Source: Byssochlamys sp. IMV 00236 (lineage: Eukaryota; Ascomycota; Eurotiomycetes; Eurotiales; Thermoascaceae). From it: a DNA stretch of 64,000 nt. This document shows positions 48,501-62,200 of this stretch, piece by piece (the stretch's first letter is position 1; the number at the start of each line of letters is the position of its first letter). The notes below the pieces were generated by a model. The model was given only the letters and a program-made list of their open reading frames with translations. It was not told where the DNA came from and searched no databases. The stretch is taken from assembly GCA_001931875.2 (NCBI GenBank), contig MSJH02000698.1, forward strand, positions 699,075-763,074, given 5' to 3'. A program made the position numbers and the translations under genes.

Positions 48501-51500
48501 TATTTCTTTAATATATAGTATAAAAAGAAATATAAAAAGATTTATCTAGCAAATATATTAAATAAACTTATAACAGCTTTAAAGGGGTTATTAAAATAAA
48601 AAGAAATTATTAAGAAGTATTATTATAAGAACCCCTAAAGAAATATAAAAGAAATATATAGAGAATTTACTAAATATATCTAGCTAAAGATATTAGATAT
48701 TAAGAGAAGAATAAGATTAATACTAGACTATCTAAAGAATCTTATTATAGGTAATAATTTATAGCTAAGAGAGAAAAAACTATTAATAGAGATATTTTTT
48801 ATTTAAGAAATAATCCTTACTTAAATCTTTAAAGAGATTAGATAAATATACCTAGAAATTATATCTTTAATTATTATTTAGACTATAGATTATAAACTAT
48901 AATAGATAAAGAGTTTTCTAGTATTAAAGGTATTCTATAATATAATATAAAGAATAATAAAAGAGAGGATAAATATAGGAATCCTTAAATATAGTTAGGG
49001 ATCCTACTAAAATCTATAGTTCCTAATAAAAAAGAAAAACAATAAATATTAGCTAATTAATATAGTTATAAAAGTCAATTAAATAATAATATAAGATATT
49101 AATCTGCCCTCTTTAACTAATAAGTTCTTAGAAGAGTTTAATAAAATACTAATATTAATGCTTATAAACTTATTCTCTAGATATAATTAGTTAAAACTAG
49201 CTAAAGAATTACGGGACTTAATAGCTTTCTATATACTAAAAATTAGTTTAGTTTATTAAGCTAGACTATCCTAAAGATAGATAAATATAGTATAAGAGTT
49301 TATATAAGGAGTTATAAGAGTATTAGCAGATAATATTCCTAACATCTATAATATATTTCTAGATAATATGCTAATATAAGAACCTAAGACTAATTATAAG
49401 GGAGAAGAGATACTGCTGGGAATTAGAAAATTTATATTTAAATATATTTAAAATATTAATAAAGTATTATATAGTCTTAAACTTATAGGTTTAATAATTA
49501 TTAAGGAGAAATTATAATTTATAATATTAGGAATTAAAATAGTAGGCTATATATATAATGCTAAGGGGAAATATCCTAAATTAGCTAAAGTAATTAAGAT
49601 CTTAAAATAGCTATCTTATTAGAACTTATAAAAAATAAGAGGATTTTTAGAAATTATAGCCTATTACCAGATATAGATTAAAGAATATATTATTAAAGCT
49701 AAGCCTATATACTTAATACTAAGAAAGAGATAAAACTTCTTTTAGAGGCTAGAATAATAAAAAATAATAAATATTTTAAAAATAGCCTTAATAATAATAT
49801 TAGTATTTAAGCTAATTAACTATAAAGAGAAAGATATAATTATTATTAATATTAATACTAGCAGTAATAAATAGGGGGCTTAACTTATTTAAGAAGAAAA
49901 AGAGTCTAATAAGAGATATTTAGTTAAATATAAAAGTAAAGTATAGATATAGGTAGAGAGATAATATAATAGAGAAAAGCTAGAATACAGAGCAGTACTA
50001 AAGGCGCTTTATAAATTCTAAATATATTTATATAATATATACTTTTAATTAAAGATAGATATAAAAACTCTAATAATATAACTAAATAGAATAGCTATAG
50101 ACCTCCCTAGATTAATAATTACTTAATAAATTGCTTAGATTTAGCTATTTAACTTTAATATTATCTATATATTAGGGAAAAAGAACTTAGTTATAGATAG
50201 ATTATCTTAGAAGCTAATAATAAAATAAGACTTAAAAAAGGCAGAAGATAATAATATAAAGGAATTTCTAGACCTATAGTTTTATATAGTCTATTATACT
50301 AATATATAAGAGATAAAATTAAATAATATCCCTTAGTTAATACCTATATTACACTAGTTAAAAAAGTCTTTATTAATTATAGAATAGTTATAAACTATAA
50401 TAAAACTAGATAATATAGATAAAGGATAATATACTAAATTTAAGAAAGAGGCCCTAAAGTATATAGTTTAAGATAGTATACTTTTTTAGAGAATATAATA
50501 AAATTAGCCTTATTATATAGTTATTAATAATAAAAAAAAATAAAAAGAAATTCTTATAATCCTTTATAAAGAGTATAAATATTATAAGTATAAAGCAATC
50601 TATTAAAAAGTAGCTAATTAATATTAATAAAAAAGCCTATATAAATATATTGCTAGATAAGTAAAGATATATAATAAATATTAAAAAGTAAATAAAAAAT
50701 ATATAGAAAAAGCTTTATAATTAATATTTATTTTATTAGGGAGATTAAAGCTATATCTAGATATTTATAAGATTATACTGCCTAATAAGAGAAAGACTTA
50801 TATTACTATATTTTAAGATAACTTTAGCTAGATTAAATATAAAGCCCTTAATAGCTCTATTTTAAAAGCTATTATTAAATTTTTATAAAAAGATTAGATT
50901 TATTATTAGGGAGTAATAAAGACTCTTATTAATAATAGAGAATTAGAGAATAAAGCTATAATTAATATATTAGTATAGAAATATAAGATTAACTATATTA
51001 AAATCTTATTATATAACCTATAAATAAACAGAGCAGTTAAAGTTATATATAAGTCCTTTATATATAATATTAAAAAACTTATAAAAGAAATAAGAATAAA
51101 TTAAATAGACTATCTATTAATAATAATCTAGGCAAATAAAAATATAATTAAGACCTTTATAGGCTTAATACTATTTAAAGCAATTATAGGATATAATACT
51201 ATATTATTAATTAAACTAAAAATGCCTATTTAGAAGACTTTAGTATAGGATAAAGTTAAGACTATAAAAGATTTTCTACTCCTTTATATATAATAAATAG
51301 AGCTCTAAGATTAAGATATAGAAGAGGCCTAACTTTATATTTAATATATAAGAGAAGCTAGCAAGAAAGTTTTTAATAATAAGAAATAGCTCTATAAAGA
51401 ATAACTAATAAAAGAATAGCTTATTCTACTTTATAATATAAAGCTTAAGATATTTTACTCTATAAAACTAGTATATTACTGGCTTAAACTATATAAGATT

Positions 51501-51700
51501 AAAAAAGTCCTTAAAAAAGGATCCTATAAGCTTAAGGAGTTAGATAATATACCTTTTAGGGACCTAATTTATAGGAATTACTTAAAAAGCTATTATTTAT
51601 AAGAGAATTAAAATAAAATATTAACTATAAATAATAATATAGCACTTAAGTAAGAAAATTAGCAATTAAGTAATAATAATAATAATATAAACTAGATACT
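45530..51700 (+). pseudogene. degraded gag-pol of copy A
   Basis: Relics in order on the plus strand: an Asp-protease-like stretch at about 47875-47910 (NSRAKINII, in the place of the family motif DSGAxxN); reverse transcriptase at about 49080-49700, with FLDN at the catalytic position near 49355 and a GYIYNAKG stretch; RNase H start at about 49840; integrase at about 50750-51100, including ELENK near 50940; and an integrase C-terminal tail ending KKGSYKLKELDNIPF at about 51520-51560. Stops interrupt every domain, mostly TAA/TAG replacing CAA/CAG. Capsid motifs in the first 2 kb are too mutated to read. Confidence 0.8.
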
Positions 51701-52099
51701 ATTTAGATCGGAATATATAGTTATTATATTAATATTCTCCTTTTAAAAATATTAGCTTAAAAGAAGAGAAGTAGAAAGCTAGCAGTAAAATAAGTTTAAT
51801 ACTAAATAAAGAATTAATATAGAAGGAGAAGAAATAAAAGAATAAGAGTAAAATAAATATTAGTACTATAATAAGAATAGAAGAAGAGTAAACTTAAGAT
51901 AAGGGCATCTTTTTTAGGGGAGGGGAAGGATTTAAAGATACCTAATAATAATTAAAAAAAAAGAAAAAGAGAGATAATTAAAAAACATATAATATTAGCT
52001 TAAATATTTTAAAAAAGTCTATAAATAAAGCCAAAAATAGAAAATATTAGATAAAGAATATAAGCAATAAATAAAGAATTCTTACCTTATTATAAAAAC

Positions 52100-54800
52100 C
52101 TTACTTTTTATATTATATAATATTATAGCAGAAGTAACTAAAGACTAAATTAAGTTAAAATTAATCTTATCTTACCTTTTAAGTATATCTTTTTATTTAG
52201 AAACTATTTTAAAAAGTTACTTTGCAAAGATATATATTAAAAATAGAAGAAAATATACTAGAAATATAAAATATTATCTATTAAGATAAAGCTCTTTAAC
52301 TTAAAATATATATATATACTATAGTTAGTGAAATTTATAAGCTTATAAAAGAGATAATAAATAAGGCTAATAATAAAAAAAAAGGTTTAGTTTATAAGCA
52401 ATATAGCAGTAATTATTTTAAATTTTTAAAATAGATATAATAAAGCAGCTAATAATTTTTATAATTTCTTAAACTAATAAAAGCTATTAGAAGAAGTAAA
52501 AAAGAAAAAAGTATTAGCTATTAATAAGCTAAAAGAATTAAAAATATAAACAAAAAAGAATTATAAATATATTAATAAAGGTTACTATAAAGCTATAGAG
52601 AAATAAGGCTAGGAAACTATAGACTAAATCTTATTAATTATTAGAAAGTTATACTAGACCTTAATAATTATAAGAGGATTAGCTTTTAGTATTAAAGACT
52701 AAAGAATAATAGCTATATATCTAGCAAGAGTATAAATTAATAGACTTTATAATATTAAGAGATAAGGAATATTAACTAAAAAGAGCCTTTAACTAATTAA
52801 TATTAGAAAGGTAAGAGATATTTTAAGAAAAGCCCTTAATAAAGAAGGACTAATTTTTTAAAAGCTTATTAATAAAGAGCTATAAAAGGTTAAAATAAAA
52901 ATAAAAGAGAATAATCTTCTAGAGAAAATTATAGGAGAAGAGAAAGAATATTAAATAAAAGATTTAAATAAAAGCTTATTAGTAGATCTAATATTAGATA
53001 AAGAAGAAAAAAATATAGAAAAGAAAGAAAAAAAAAAAAAAAGATTAAGAGTCCTAAAAAGCTAAAAGGGGAAAAAAAGCTTAAAACTTAAAATAAGGGG
53101 AAATAGCTAGAAAAAGGATATAAATATAAGGTTAATATATCTATATTAATAAAAAAGGCTATTGCTAATCTAAAAAGTAAAAAAATATTAAAACTTTTAA
53201 GGAAAGAAAGAATTAAATCTATTACTATATGCTAAATTTATATTAAAAAAGTATAAAATATAATAGGACTAAGGAGTATAGAAGATAATATTTTTAGAAA
53301 AAAATTAAAAATATTTATAGATAGTAATAATAATTTTAAATCCTAGAATATTAATATAGATTACTGGAAATAGTTTTAAGGGGGATAGAGACTTAATACT
53401 AATTTTAAGGATTATTGCTATCTAGATAAGGAAGAAACTAAAGTATAATCTTAGCTAAATAGACTAAATATAAGTATTAAGGAGGTTAGAAAAGTCTTAC
53501 AGTGGGTTAATTTAGGGAAGATTAAATTAATTTATAAGCTATATATATAACTATTAGCTAATATAATTAGTATAAAAGAGGATATATTTATAAAAAAAGC
53601 TAGAGGAGTATTAAAAGCAGTTAGAAATATAAAGCTAGTAATAGTAAAATAATAAAAGAAGGGATTATTTAAAATAATAACTTATTCTTATAGAAGTTTA
53701 TTTAAAGAAATTAAATAATTTATAAATAAAATTTCTAGAGGTAAACTAGTAATAGAACCTCTTAACAAAGCCTTAGGAATTAGTATAAAGCCCTCCTTTT
53801 CTATAATAAATCTGGAAGACCCTTTTATTAAAAAAGAAACTAAGCATTTAAAAAATATATAAAATACTAGAACTATATAATTTAAAAATAATATAAAGGC
53901 TAAGCAGATATTAGATATACCTAGTAATAGCTAAGTTAAAAGAAGAATAAAGAATCCTATTCTAGGAAGTCTTAAAAATATAAAAAATAGAGATAATATA
54001 AAAGTTAAAAAATCCTTATCTAAAGATTTTCTCTTTAAGAAATCTTAAATATTAAGAATAGTTTAACTATTTAGAGATCTTAAGTTAATTAATATAAATA
54101 CTTTTAGTAATATACCTAGCAGCTTATATTATAAAGCCTAAAATAATCTATATAAGGCTAAAGAGTATCCTAAATCTAAATATAGGGATAGGAAATATTT
54201 TAATCTAAATAAAGAAAACTTTACCTTAAATAAAATATAGGACTAATATATCTAGTTAAGTATTATAATAAGGGAGAATTTTAACTATTAAGAAATAAAT
54301 AGGGTTTTTTAGATTATACTTTTTAAAGAGAAATTAATAAAAAAAATATTATAATATATTATTATAAAAATAAAAGCAGCCCTTTATTATAAGAAGGAGG
54401 ATAAAGAATTAATAGAGCTTAAGAATTTATCTAGGAGTATTTTCTAGAAGGTTATTATATAAAATATCTAGATTTATTTAATCTAGTTAGCGCTATATAA
54501 TTATAATAAATATAGACTATAGGTCCGATATTATAGAAGATATAAGCTAAGAGTATTAAATATAAAGACTACTATCTCTAAGAAAGGAATAGGTTAGAAC
54601 TTTATAATCTTAGAGACTAAACTAATTATTAAAGATAAGTTTAAAAAAACTATAAGCCTAAGAGATATTATATTTAGATAAAGAAAAGTAACCTTTATTA
54701 ATAATCTATATTAGCTAATACTAAAGAATTAGAGAATAGATTTTAATAGTGTTTGCTATTTTAATTATAGAAAGTAAGATAAGATAAGATTTAATTAAGG
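52100..54800 (+). pseudogene. additional degraded coding-like region after integrase
   Basis: About 2.7 kb between the end of pol and the 3' LTR that reads, on the same strand as pol, as long stop-poor stretches with protein-like composition, for example VKRRIKNPILGSLKN at about 53935-53980. Stops are mostly TAA/TAG and could be mutated Gln codons. The same sequence is present in M2 (43.5-45.2 and 55.4-57 kb) and partly in M1, so it belongs to the element rather than being a private insertion. I recognise no domain. Confidence 0.55.
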
Positions 54801-55106
54801 AGAATCTGGGCCTTTTAATATTTAAGTAAATAGAGTTATAGCTATAGGTAAAGCAATATTTAATTAGCTAAACTAAGATTATTTAGAAGTTAAAGCAGAG
54901 CTATATTTTATACTAAAGCAAGATATATTATTAGTTTAAAATTATTTATAAAAGAAAGGAACTTAGCTTTATAAATTAGAGGTTTTAAAATATATATAAT
55001 ACTAGAAACTAGAGCATTCTTATTTTAAGAATAATTTATAATATTAAAAGGAAGAGATAGTATAGACTATAATAACTAAAGAAGGCAAATAAGGGTATTT
55101 ACTCTT

Positions 55107-55119
55107 AGAGGAGGGGAGG
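55107..55119 (+). other. polypurine tract of copy A
   Basis: AGAGGAGGGGAGG lies 3 nt before the 3' LTR, the usual plus-strand primer position. The same site in M1 and M2 appears as a pyrimidine tract next to their LTRs. Confidence 0.75.
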
Positions 55120-55122
55120 TTA

Positions 55123-55448
55123 TATAGTAAGGAGAATTAGTATAAAGAATATAATTAGTTAAGAGGTTATATATTTTTATTTAAAGTCTTTAAAAGGTCT
55201 ATAAATAAAGCAGAAGAAAAAGGATAATACTTTTTAATTATTTAGAATAAAATAATTAGCTTTTTTTTTCTATTATTATTTAGTATTAGTTTAATATTAG
55301 ATTATTATTAGGTTACTATATTAATTTATAGCCAGAGCTTTTTTTTTAGCTCTACTCTAAGCTCTAAAGCTAAATACCCTTCTCTTCCTTCTTAATACCT
55401 ACTCGCTTAAAGACTTTATACTAAGTCTTAATATATCTTCCTATAATA
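55123..55448 (+). repeat. 3' LTR of copy A
   Basis: 326 bp, same length as the 5' LTR. Confidence 0.9.
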
Positions 55449-58400
55449 GTAGTAATAATTCTTAAAGTTAGTATTAAATTTCTATTCTCCTTAAAATTAT
55501 TTTTAGTAGTCTATATTAATATTCTAGTATTTAAGGTTATTATTACTATCTATAAGTATTTTTAACCTTTTTTTAAGAATATTATCTTTTATACTTCTTA
55601 GTTTTATTATACTTTATATTTTTTTAATATAAACTTAATATATAGCAGTAAGTTTAATCCTTTTTTTTTTTAAAAATTTTAATATTTTTTTATTTTTTAA
55701 ATTAGTAATAACCTTTTTTATTAATATAGATATATTAATCTTATAATTATATTTTTTTTCTAGCTATTTCCCCTTATTTTAAGTCTTAAACTTTTTTTTT
55801 CTTTTTAATTTTTTAAGACTTTTAATCTTTTTTTTCTTTTTTTTTTCCTTTTTTATATTTTTTTCTCCTTTATTTAATATTAGATCTATTAATAAGCTCT
55901 TATCTAAATCTTTAATTTAATATTTTTTCTCTTTTTTTATAATCTCCTTTAAAAGATTATTTTCCCCTATTCTTATTTTAATCTTTTATAATTTTTTATT
56001 AATAGATTTTTAAAGAATTAGTCTTTTTTTATTAAAGGCTTTTTTTAAGATATCTTTAGCCTTTCTAATATTAGTTAATTAAAGGCTCTTTTTAATTAAT
56101 ATTTTTTATCTTTTAATATTATAAAGTCTATTAATTTATATTTTTATTAGATATATAACTATTATTCTCTAATCTCTAATATTAAAAGCTAATTCTCTTA
56201 TAATTATTAAGGTTTAATATAATTATCTAATAATTAATAAGACTTAATCTATAATTTTCTAGCCTTATTTCTTTATAGCTTTATAATAACCTTTATTAAT
56301 ATATTTATAGTTTTTTTTTGCTTATATTTTTAATTCTTTTAGCTTATTAATAGCTAATATTTTTTTCTTTTTTATTTCTTTTAATAGTTCTTATTAATTT
56401 AAAAAATTATAAAAATTATTAACTATTTTATTATACCTGCTTTAAAAATTTAAAATAATTGCTGCTATATTATTTATAAACTAAACCTTCTCTTCTTTAT
56501 TATTAGCCTTACTTATTATCTCTTTTATAAGCTTATAAATTTCGCTAATTATAGTATATATATATATTTTAAGTTAAAGAGCTTTATTCTAATAGATAAT
56601 ATTTTATATTTCTAATATATTTTCTTCTATTTTTAATATATATCTTTATAAAGCAATTTTTTAAAATAGTTTTTAAATAAAAAGATATATTTAAAAGGTA
56701 AGATAGAGTTAAGTTTAGCTTAATTTAGTCTCTAGTTACTTCTGCTATAATATTATATAATATAAAAAATAAGGTTTTTATAATAAAGTAAGAATTCTTT
56801 ATTTATTACTTATATTTTTTATCTAATATTTTTTATTTTTAGCTTTATTTATAGACTTTTTTAAGATATTTAAGCTAATATTATATATTTTTTAATTATT
56901 TCTCTTTTTTTTCTTTTTTAATTATTATTAAGTATCTTTAAATTCTTCCTCTTCTCTAAAAAAGATACCCTTATTTTAAGTTTATCTTTTTTCTCTTCTT
57001 ATTATAGTACTAATACTTATTTTATTATTATTTTTTTATTCTTTCTTTTTTTAAACTAATTTCTTATTTAATATTAAATTTACTTTACTATTAGCTTTTT
57101 ACTTTCTTCTTTTTAAGCTAATATTTTTAAAAAAAGGGTATTAAAATTATAATTATATATTTTAATCTAGATAGTATTTAATCTATATTATTATTATTAT
57201 TACTTAATTATTAATTTTCTTATTTAAGTATTATATTATTATTTATAGTTAATATTTTATTTTAATTCTCTTATAAATAATAGCCTTTTAAATAATTCTT
57301 ATAAATTAAGTTTTTAAAAAATATATTATTTAACTTTTTAAGCTTATAAGATTCTTTTTTAAAGATTTTTTTAATCTTATATAATTTAAATTAATAGTAT
57401 ACTAGTTTTATAGAATAAGATATTTTAAGCTTTATATTATAAAGCAAAATAAGCTATTCTTCTATTAATTATTCTTTATAAAGTTATTTTTTATTATTAA
57501 AGACTTTTTTACTAGCTTTTTTTATATATTAGATATAAAGTTAGGCCTCTTTTATATTTTAATCTTAGAGCTCTATTTATTATATATAAAGAAGTAGAAG
57601 ATCTTCTATAGTCTTAATCTTATCTTATATTAAAGTCTTTTAAATAAGTACTTCTAGTTTAATTAATAATATAGTATTATATCCTATAATTATTTTAAAT
57701 AATATTAAGCCTATAAAAGTCTTAACTATATTCCTATTTATTTAGATTATTGCTAGTAAATAATTTACTTAATTTATCTTTATTTCTTTTATAAGTTTTT
57801 TAATATTATATATAAAAGATTTATATATAATTTTAACTGTTTTATTTACTTATAGGTTATATAATAAGATTTTAATATAGTTAATCTTATATTTCTATAC
57901 TAATATATTAATTATAGCTTTATTTTTTAGTCTTTTATTATTAATAAGAGTTTTTATTACTCTCTAATAATAAATTTAGTTTTTTTATAAGAATTTAATA
58001 ATAGCTTTTAAAATAAAGCTATTAAGGGCTCTATATTTAACTTAATTAAAATTATCTTAAAATATAATAATATAAGTCTTTCTTTTACTAGGCGGTATAA
58101 TCTTATAGATATTTAAATATAGCTTTAATTTCTTTAATAAAATAAATATTAATTATAAAGCTTTTTTTATATATTCTTTATTTACTTTTTAGTATTTATT
58201 ATATATCTTTACTTATCTAATAATATATTTATATAGGCCTTTTTATTAATATTAATTAGCTATCTTTTAATAGGTTATTTTATATTTATAATATTTATAC
58301 TCTTTATAAAGGGCTATAAGAATTTTTTTTTATTTTTTTTATTATTAATAACTATATAATAAGGCTAATTTTATTATACTCTTTAAAAAAGTATATTATC

Positions 58401-58952
58401 TTAAACTATATACTTTAAGGCCTCTTTCTTAAACTTAGTATATTATTTTCTATCTATATTATTTAGTTTTATTATAGTTTATAGCTATTCTATAATTAAT
58501 AAAGACTTTTTTAACTAATATAATATAGGTATTAATTAAGGGATACTATTTAATTTTACCTCTTATATATTAATATAATAAACTATATAAAACTATAGGT
58601 CTAGAAATTCCTTTATATTATTATCTTTTACCTTTTTTAAATCTTACTTTATTACTAGCTTCTAAGATAATCTATTTATAACTAAATTCTTTTTCCCCAA
58701 TATATAGATAATATTAAAGTTAAATAACTAAATTTAAGTAATCTACTAAATAATTATTAACCTAGGGAGATTTATAGCTATTTTATTTAGTTATACTATT
58801 AGAGTTTTTATATCTACCTTTAATTAAAAGTATATATTATATAAGTATACTTAGAATTTATAAAGCGCTTTTAATATTATCTTATACTCTAGCTTTTTTT
58901 TATTATATTGCCTCTTTATCTATATCTATACTCTATTTTTATATCTAGCTAG
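55449..58952 (-). mobile_element. gypsy copy M2, right part
   Basis: Reverse complement of about 49.9-53.4 kb of copy A; for example the stretch at 58090-58160 mirrors 50740-50810. It continues M2 exactly where 45203 left off, allowing for the duplicated GTAG, through the post-integrase region and integrase into RNase H. It is cut at 58952 by copy B, so the 5' half of M2 should lie beyond the window. Confidence 0.85.
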
Positions 58953-59278
58953 TATAATAGGGAGAATTAGTATAAAGAATATAATTAGTTAAGAGATTAT
59001 ATGCTTTTACTTAAAGTCTTTAAAAAGTCTATAAATAAAGCAGGAGAAGAAAAAAATACCCTTTTAGTTATTCAGAATAAAATAATTAGCTTTTTTTTTC
59101 TATTATTATTTAGTATTAGTTTAGTATTAGATTATTATTAGTTTACTATATTAGTTTATAGCTAGAGCTTCTTCTCTAGCTCTATTTTAAGCTTTAAAGC
59201 TAAATACTTTTCTCTTTCTTCTTAATACCTACTTGCTTAAAAATTTTATACTAAGTCTTAATATATCTTCCTATAATA
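58953..59278 (+). repeat. 5' LTR of copy B
   Basis: 326 bp, same length class as the LTRs of copy A; its 3' partner is outside the window. Confidence 0.85.
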
Positions 59279-62200
59279 AATTAAAGCTAAATATAGGGGA
59301 TATTAAAATATTAAGTAAAAATAAGGGAGAAAAAAAAATTAGAAGCTAAGATTAAGGCTAAAGCTAAAAAAAGAGGTAAGAAATAATAAAAAGATAAATA
59401 AAATAGCTAAGGAAGATTATTATTATAAATAAAAAAAAATAAATATATTTCTTAGATTAGTAAAGATAATAAATATAATATAGGGTAAAAATATATATTA
59501 ATAATAAGAGAAAGGAAGGACTGCTAAATATAAGGAAGAGCTTAATAAATATAAAAGAAAAATAGAAATTTAAAAGGAATAAGAAATTATTAAATAAGAA
59601 CTATTTATTAAAAAGTAGAAGAATTTCTTATTATTATTTTTATTACTATTCTTTTAAAAAAATATAGAGAAAAATATTAATTTTTTTAGTATTAATTAAG
59701 ATAAAAGAACCCTTAGCTCTTTAATATTATTAGGTCTAGAGATATAAATAGTTTAAGTATTTAAAAATATAGGATTATTAATAGTATAGCTAATCTAGAT
59801 TATATTAGCTTTATAAATACTAATACCTAGAAATCCTAGAGTATTATATTTTAAAGGGGATAATATTATTTATTATTTAAGGCTTTTTAAAAGACTATAT
59901 AAGGTAAATTAACTCTTAGAAAAGGAAAAAACTAAATAATTTATAGATTATTATAGCCTATTAGTATTATTATAAATAAATACTTAACCTAAATATAAAA
60001 AAAAGAATTATCTAAAATTAATAAAAATAATTAAATAAGAATATACTTACTATAATAAATATTAAAGGAAATATAATATCTAATAGTTAAAAAGGTTTAA
60101 AAATATAAAATATAATAGCTTTAAGGATTTAAAAAAATATAATTAAGAATATTAAGCTATATTAAAAGCACTAATAACTTTAAGTAAGTTAAGCTAATAT
60201 TTATAAAGAGTTTAATATCTTTAAAGATTTTTAGAAGAGCTTAAGTAATAAATAGTTTAAGAGTTAAATATAGATTACTATACTCTATTTATTATTAAAT
60301 ATATTAATTTCTATAAAAAAATAATAAATAGGGTAAGAATAATTAAAACCTTTTATTACCTTAACAATAGCAAATTAGAGAAAGATTAAGATATAATAGC
60401 TTTAATAAAGAAAAAGATAACTAAAGAAAATAATATATAATTTCTTATTAAACTTAATAGAATCTATCTAGATAAAAATAAAAATAGGATTAAATAATAA
60501 AGTACTAAAATAAAGTTAATAGAATAGTTATAGATTAATTAATTAATAAAAGAGTTTAAGAAGTTAAAATTATATAATATATAATATATAGGGAGGCTTA
60601 ATAATAGTATGCCTAATATTAGTATAAATATATAAACTAGGGCACTTTTAGAATTTAACCTAACTAGAGAATTTAGAATATTTCTAAATTTATATAACTT
60701 CTATTAGGCTCCTAATTATATTTAATCTTATTATTTAGATTTAAAAAGCCTTTTAAATCAGAAGCTTATCTATTAAAAAAAAGACTATAAATTTTATTTT
60801 AAGCTAAAAGAATAGAATAAAGAAGTTATTTATCTTATATAAGGGAATATATTATAAAAAAAGATTATTAAATAGAGACTAAAAGAAGAGTAAAGGAATA
60901 TTAGCTTAATTAGGTATAATATCTAGTTAATTATACTAGAATAGCCTAAAAATAACTTAAGCTTTAAAAAAGAAGTTAGGGATATTATAGAAAATTATTA
61001 TTTTATTAATATAATAAGATCTAATAAGCCTTAAAAAATAAAAAAAAGGTAAAATAAGATTAAATAATTATATAAAGAAAAATTATAGAAAGTAATTAAA
61101 TAAGAATAAAGATTTTTTTTAATTAAGATAAACTAATTTAGTAATTATTAGCCTCTGAGTATAACTAAGAAAATAAAGATAATTAAAAAAAAATAAAAGA
61201 TATATTTAAGCAGAATAAAGATAAAAAGATTATTAAGATAAAAGAGAAATAAAAGTTAAAGAGGTTTAAAATTATAAATAAGCTAAAAGGAACTATTAAT
61301 ATAATAGGGGTTATAAACTAAATATTAAATATTAGAGTTTAGATATTAATTTAGGATCTTATTAATCTATCTTCTAATTTATATAAGGCCTTATTTATTT
61401 TATAACTATAATAGGTAATAATAAAGGTAATATTCTATAATACTAAAGGAGTATAGTTTAATATCTTTATATTAAATATAGAGTATATAATAAATAATGC
61501 GGATTAATATGTTTATATATTCTTATAACTTAAGCCTTTTAATAAAGATAAGATATTATATATAGCTATAACTTTAAAGTTACTAATTAGAATTAATAGT
61601 TATAAGAAGATATAAAATATTATAATAGATAGTAGAGCTAAAATTAATATAATATATAGAGATATAGTAAATTACTATAAACTTATTATAAGCTAGAAAT
61701 TTAGAGATAATATAATATTAGTAGATAGTAAGTAGATTTCTTTTATAAATCTCTATAAAGAAATATCTATATAAATAGAATCTTTTTATTATAAGGTTTT
61801 TTTCTTTATAATAAATAATAAGATTAATTATAATTATATTCTGGGACAGCCTTTTAAATATTAAGTATATTTATAATATATTGCTTTATTAGATAGAATA
61901 ATAAAGAGTATAATTTATTTTATAGACTAAAAGAATTAAGCTATTATTTAGATATTTTTAATAGATAATTTAAGAAATAAGTTAAGAAAAGAGATATTAT
62001 ATAATCTATTATCCTAAGTATAAAAGTTATTAAATTAAAGCTAAAAAAGAATAATAGATATTAGACTAAGAATAAAGAAAGCCTACAGGAGCTATACTTA
62101 ATAAATAATATTAATTTTAGAGTAAGTAAGGAAATTAAAAGTAGAAGGATAAAGATATTTAAATCTACTAAATTAAATAAAGGAGTTAGAAGATTATAGG

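Larger units (their letters stand above)
45204..55448 (+). mobile_element. complete but RIP-degraded Ty3/gypsy LTR retrotransposon (copy A)
   Basis: 10,245 bp bounded by two LTRs of equal length (45204-45529, 55123-55448) that start TG/TA-TAGTA and end CCTATAATA or CCCATAATA. GTAG occurs just before (45200-45203) and just after (55449-55452), consistent with a target-site duplication. The host sequence on either side joins seamlessly as copy M2. Protease, RT, RNase H and integrase relics appear in that order, which defines Ty3/gypsy. All frames are full of TAA/TAG where Gln or Trp codons would be expected, and C/G content is minimal, so it cannot encode active proteins. Confidence 0.92.
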
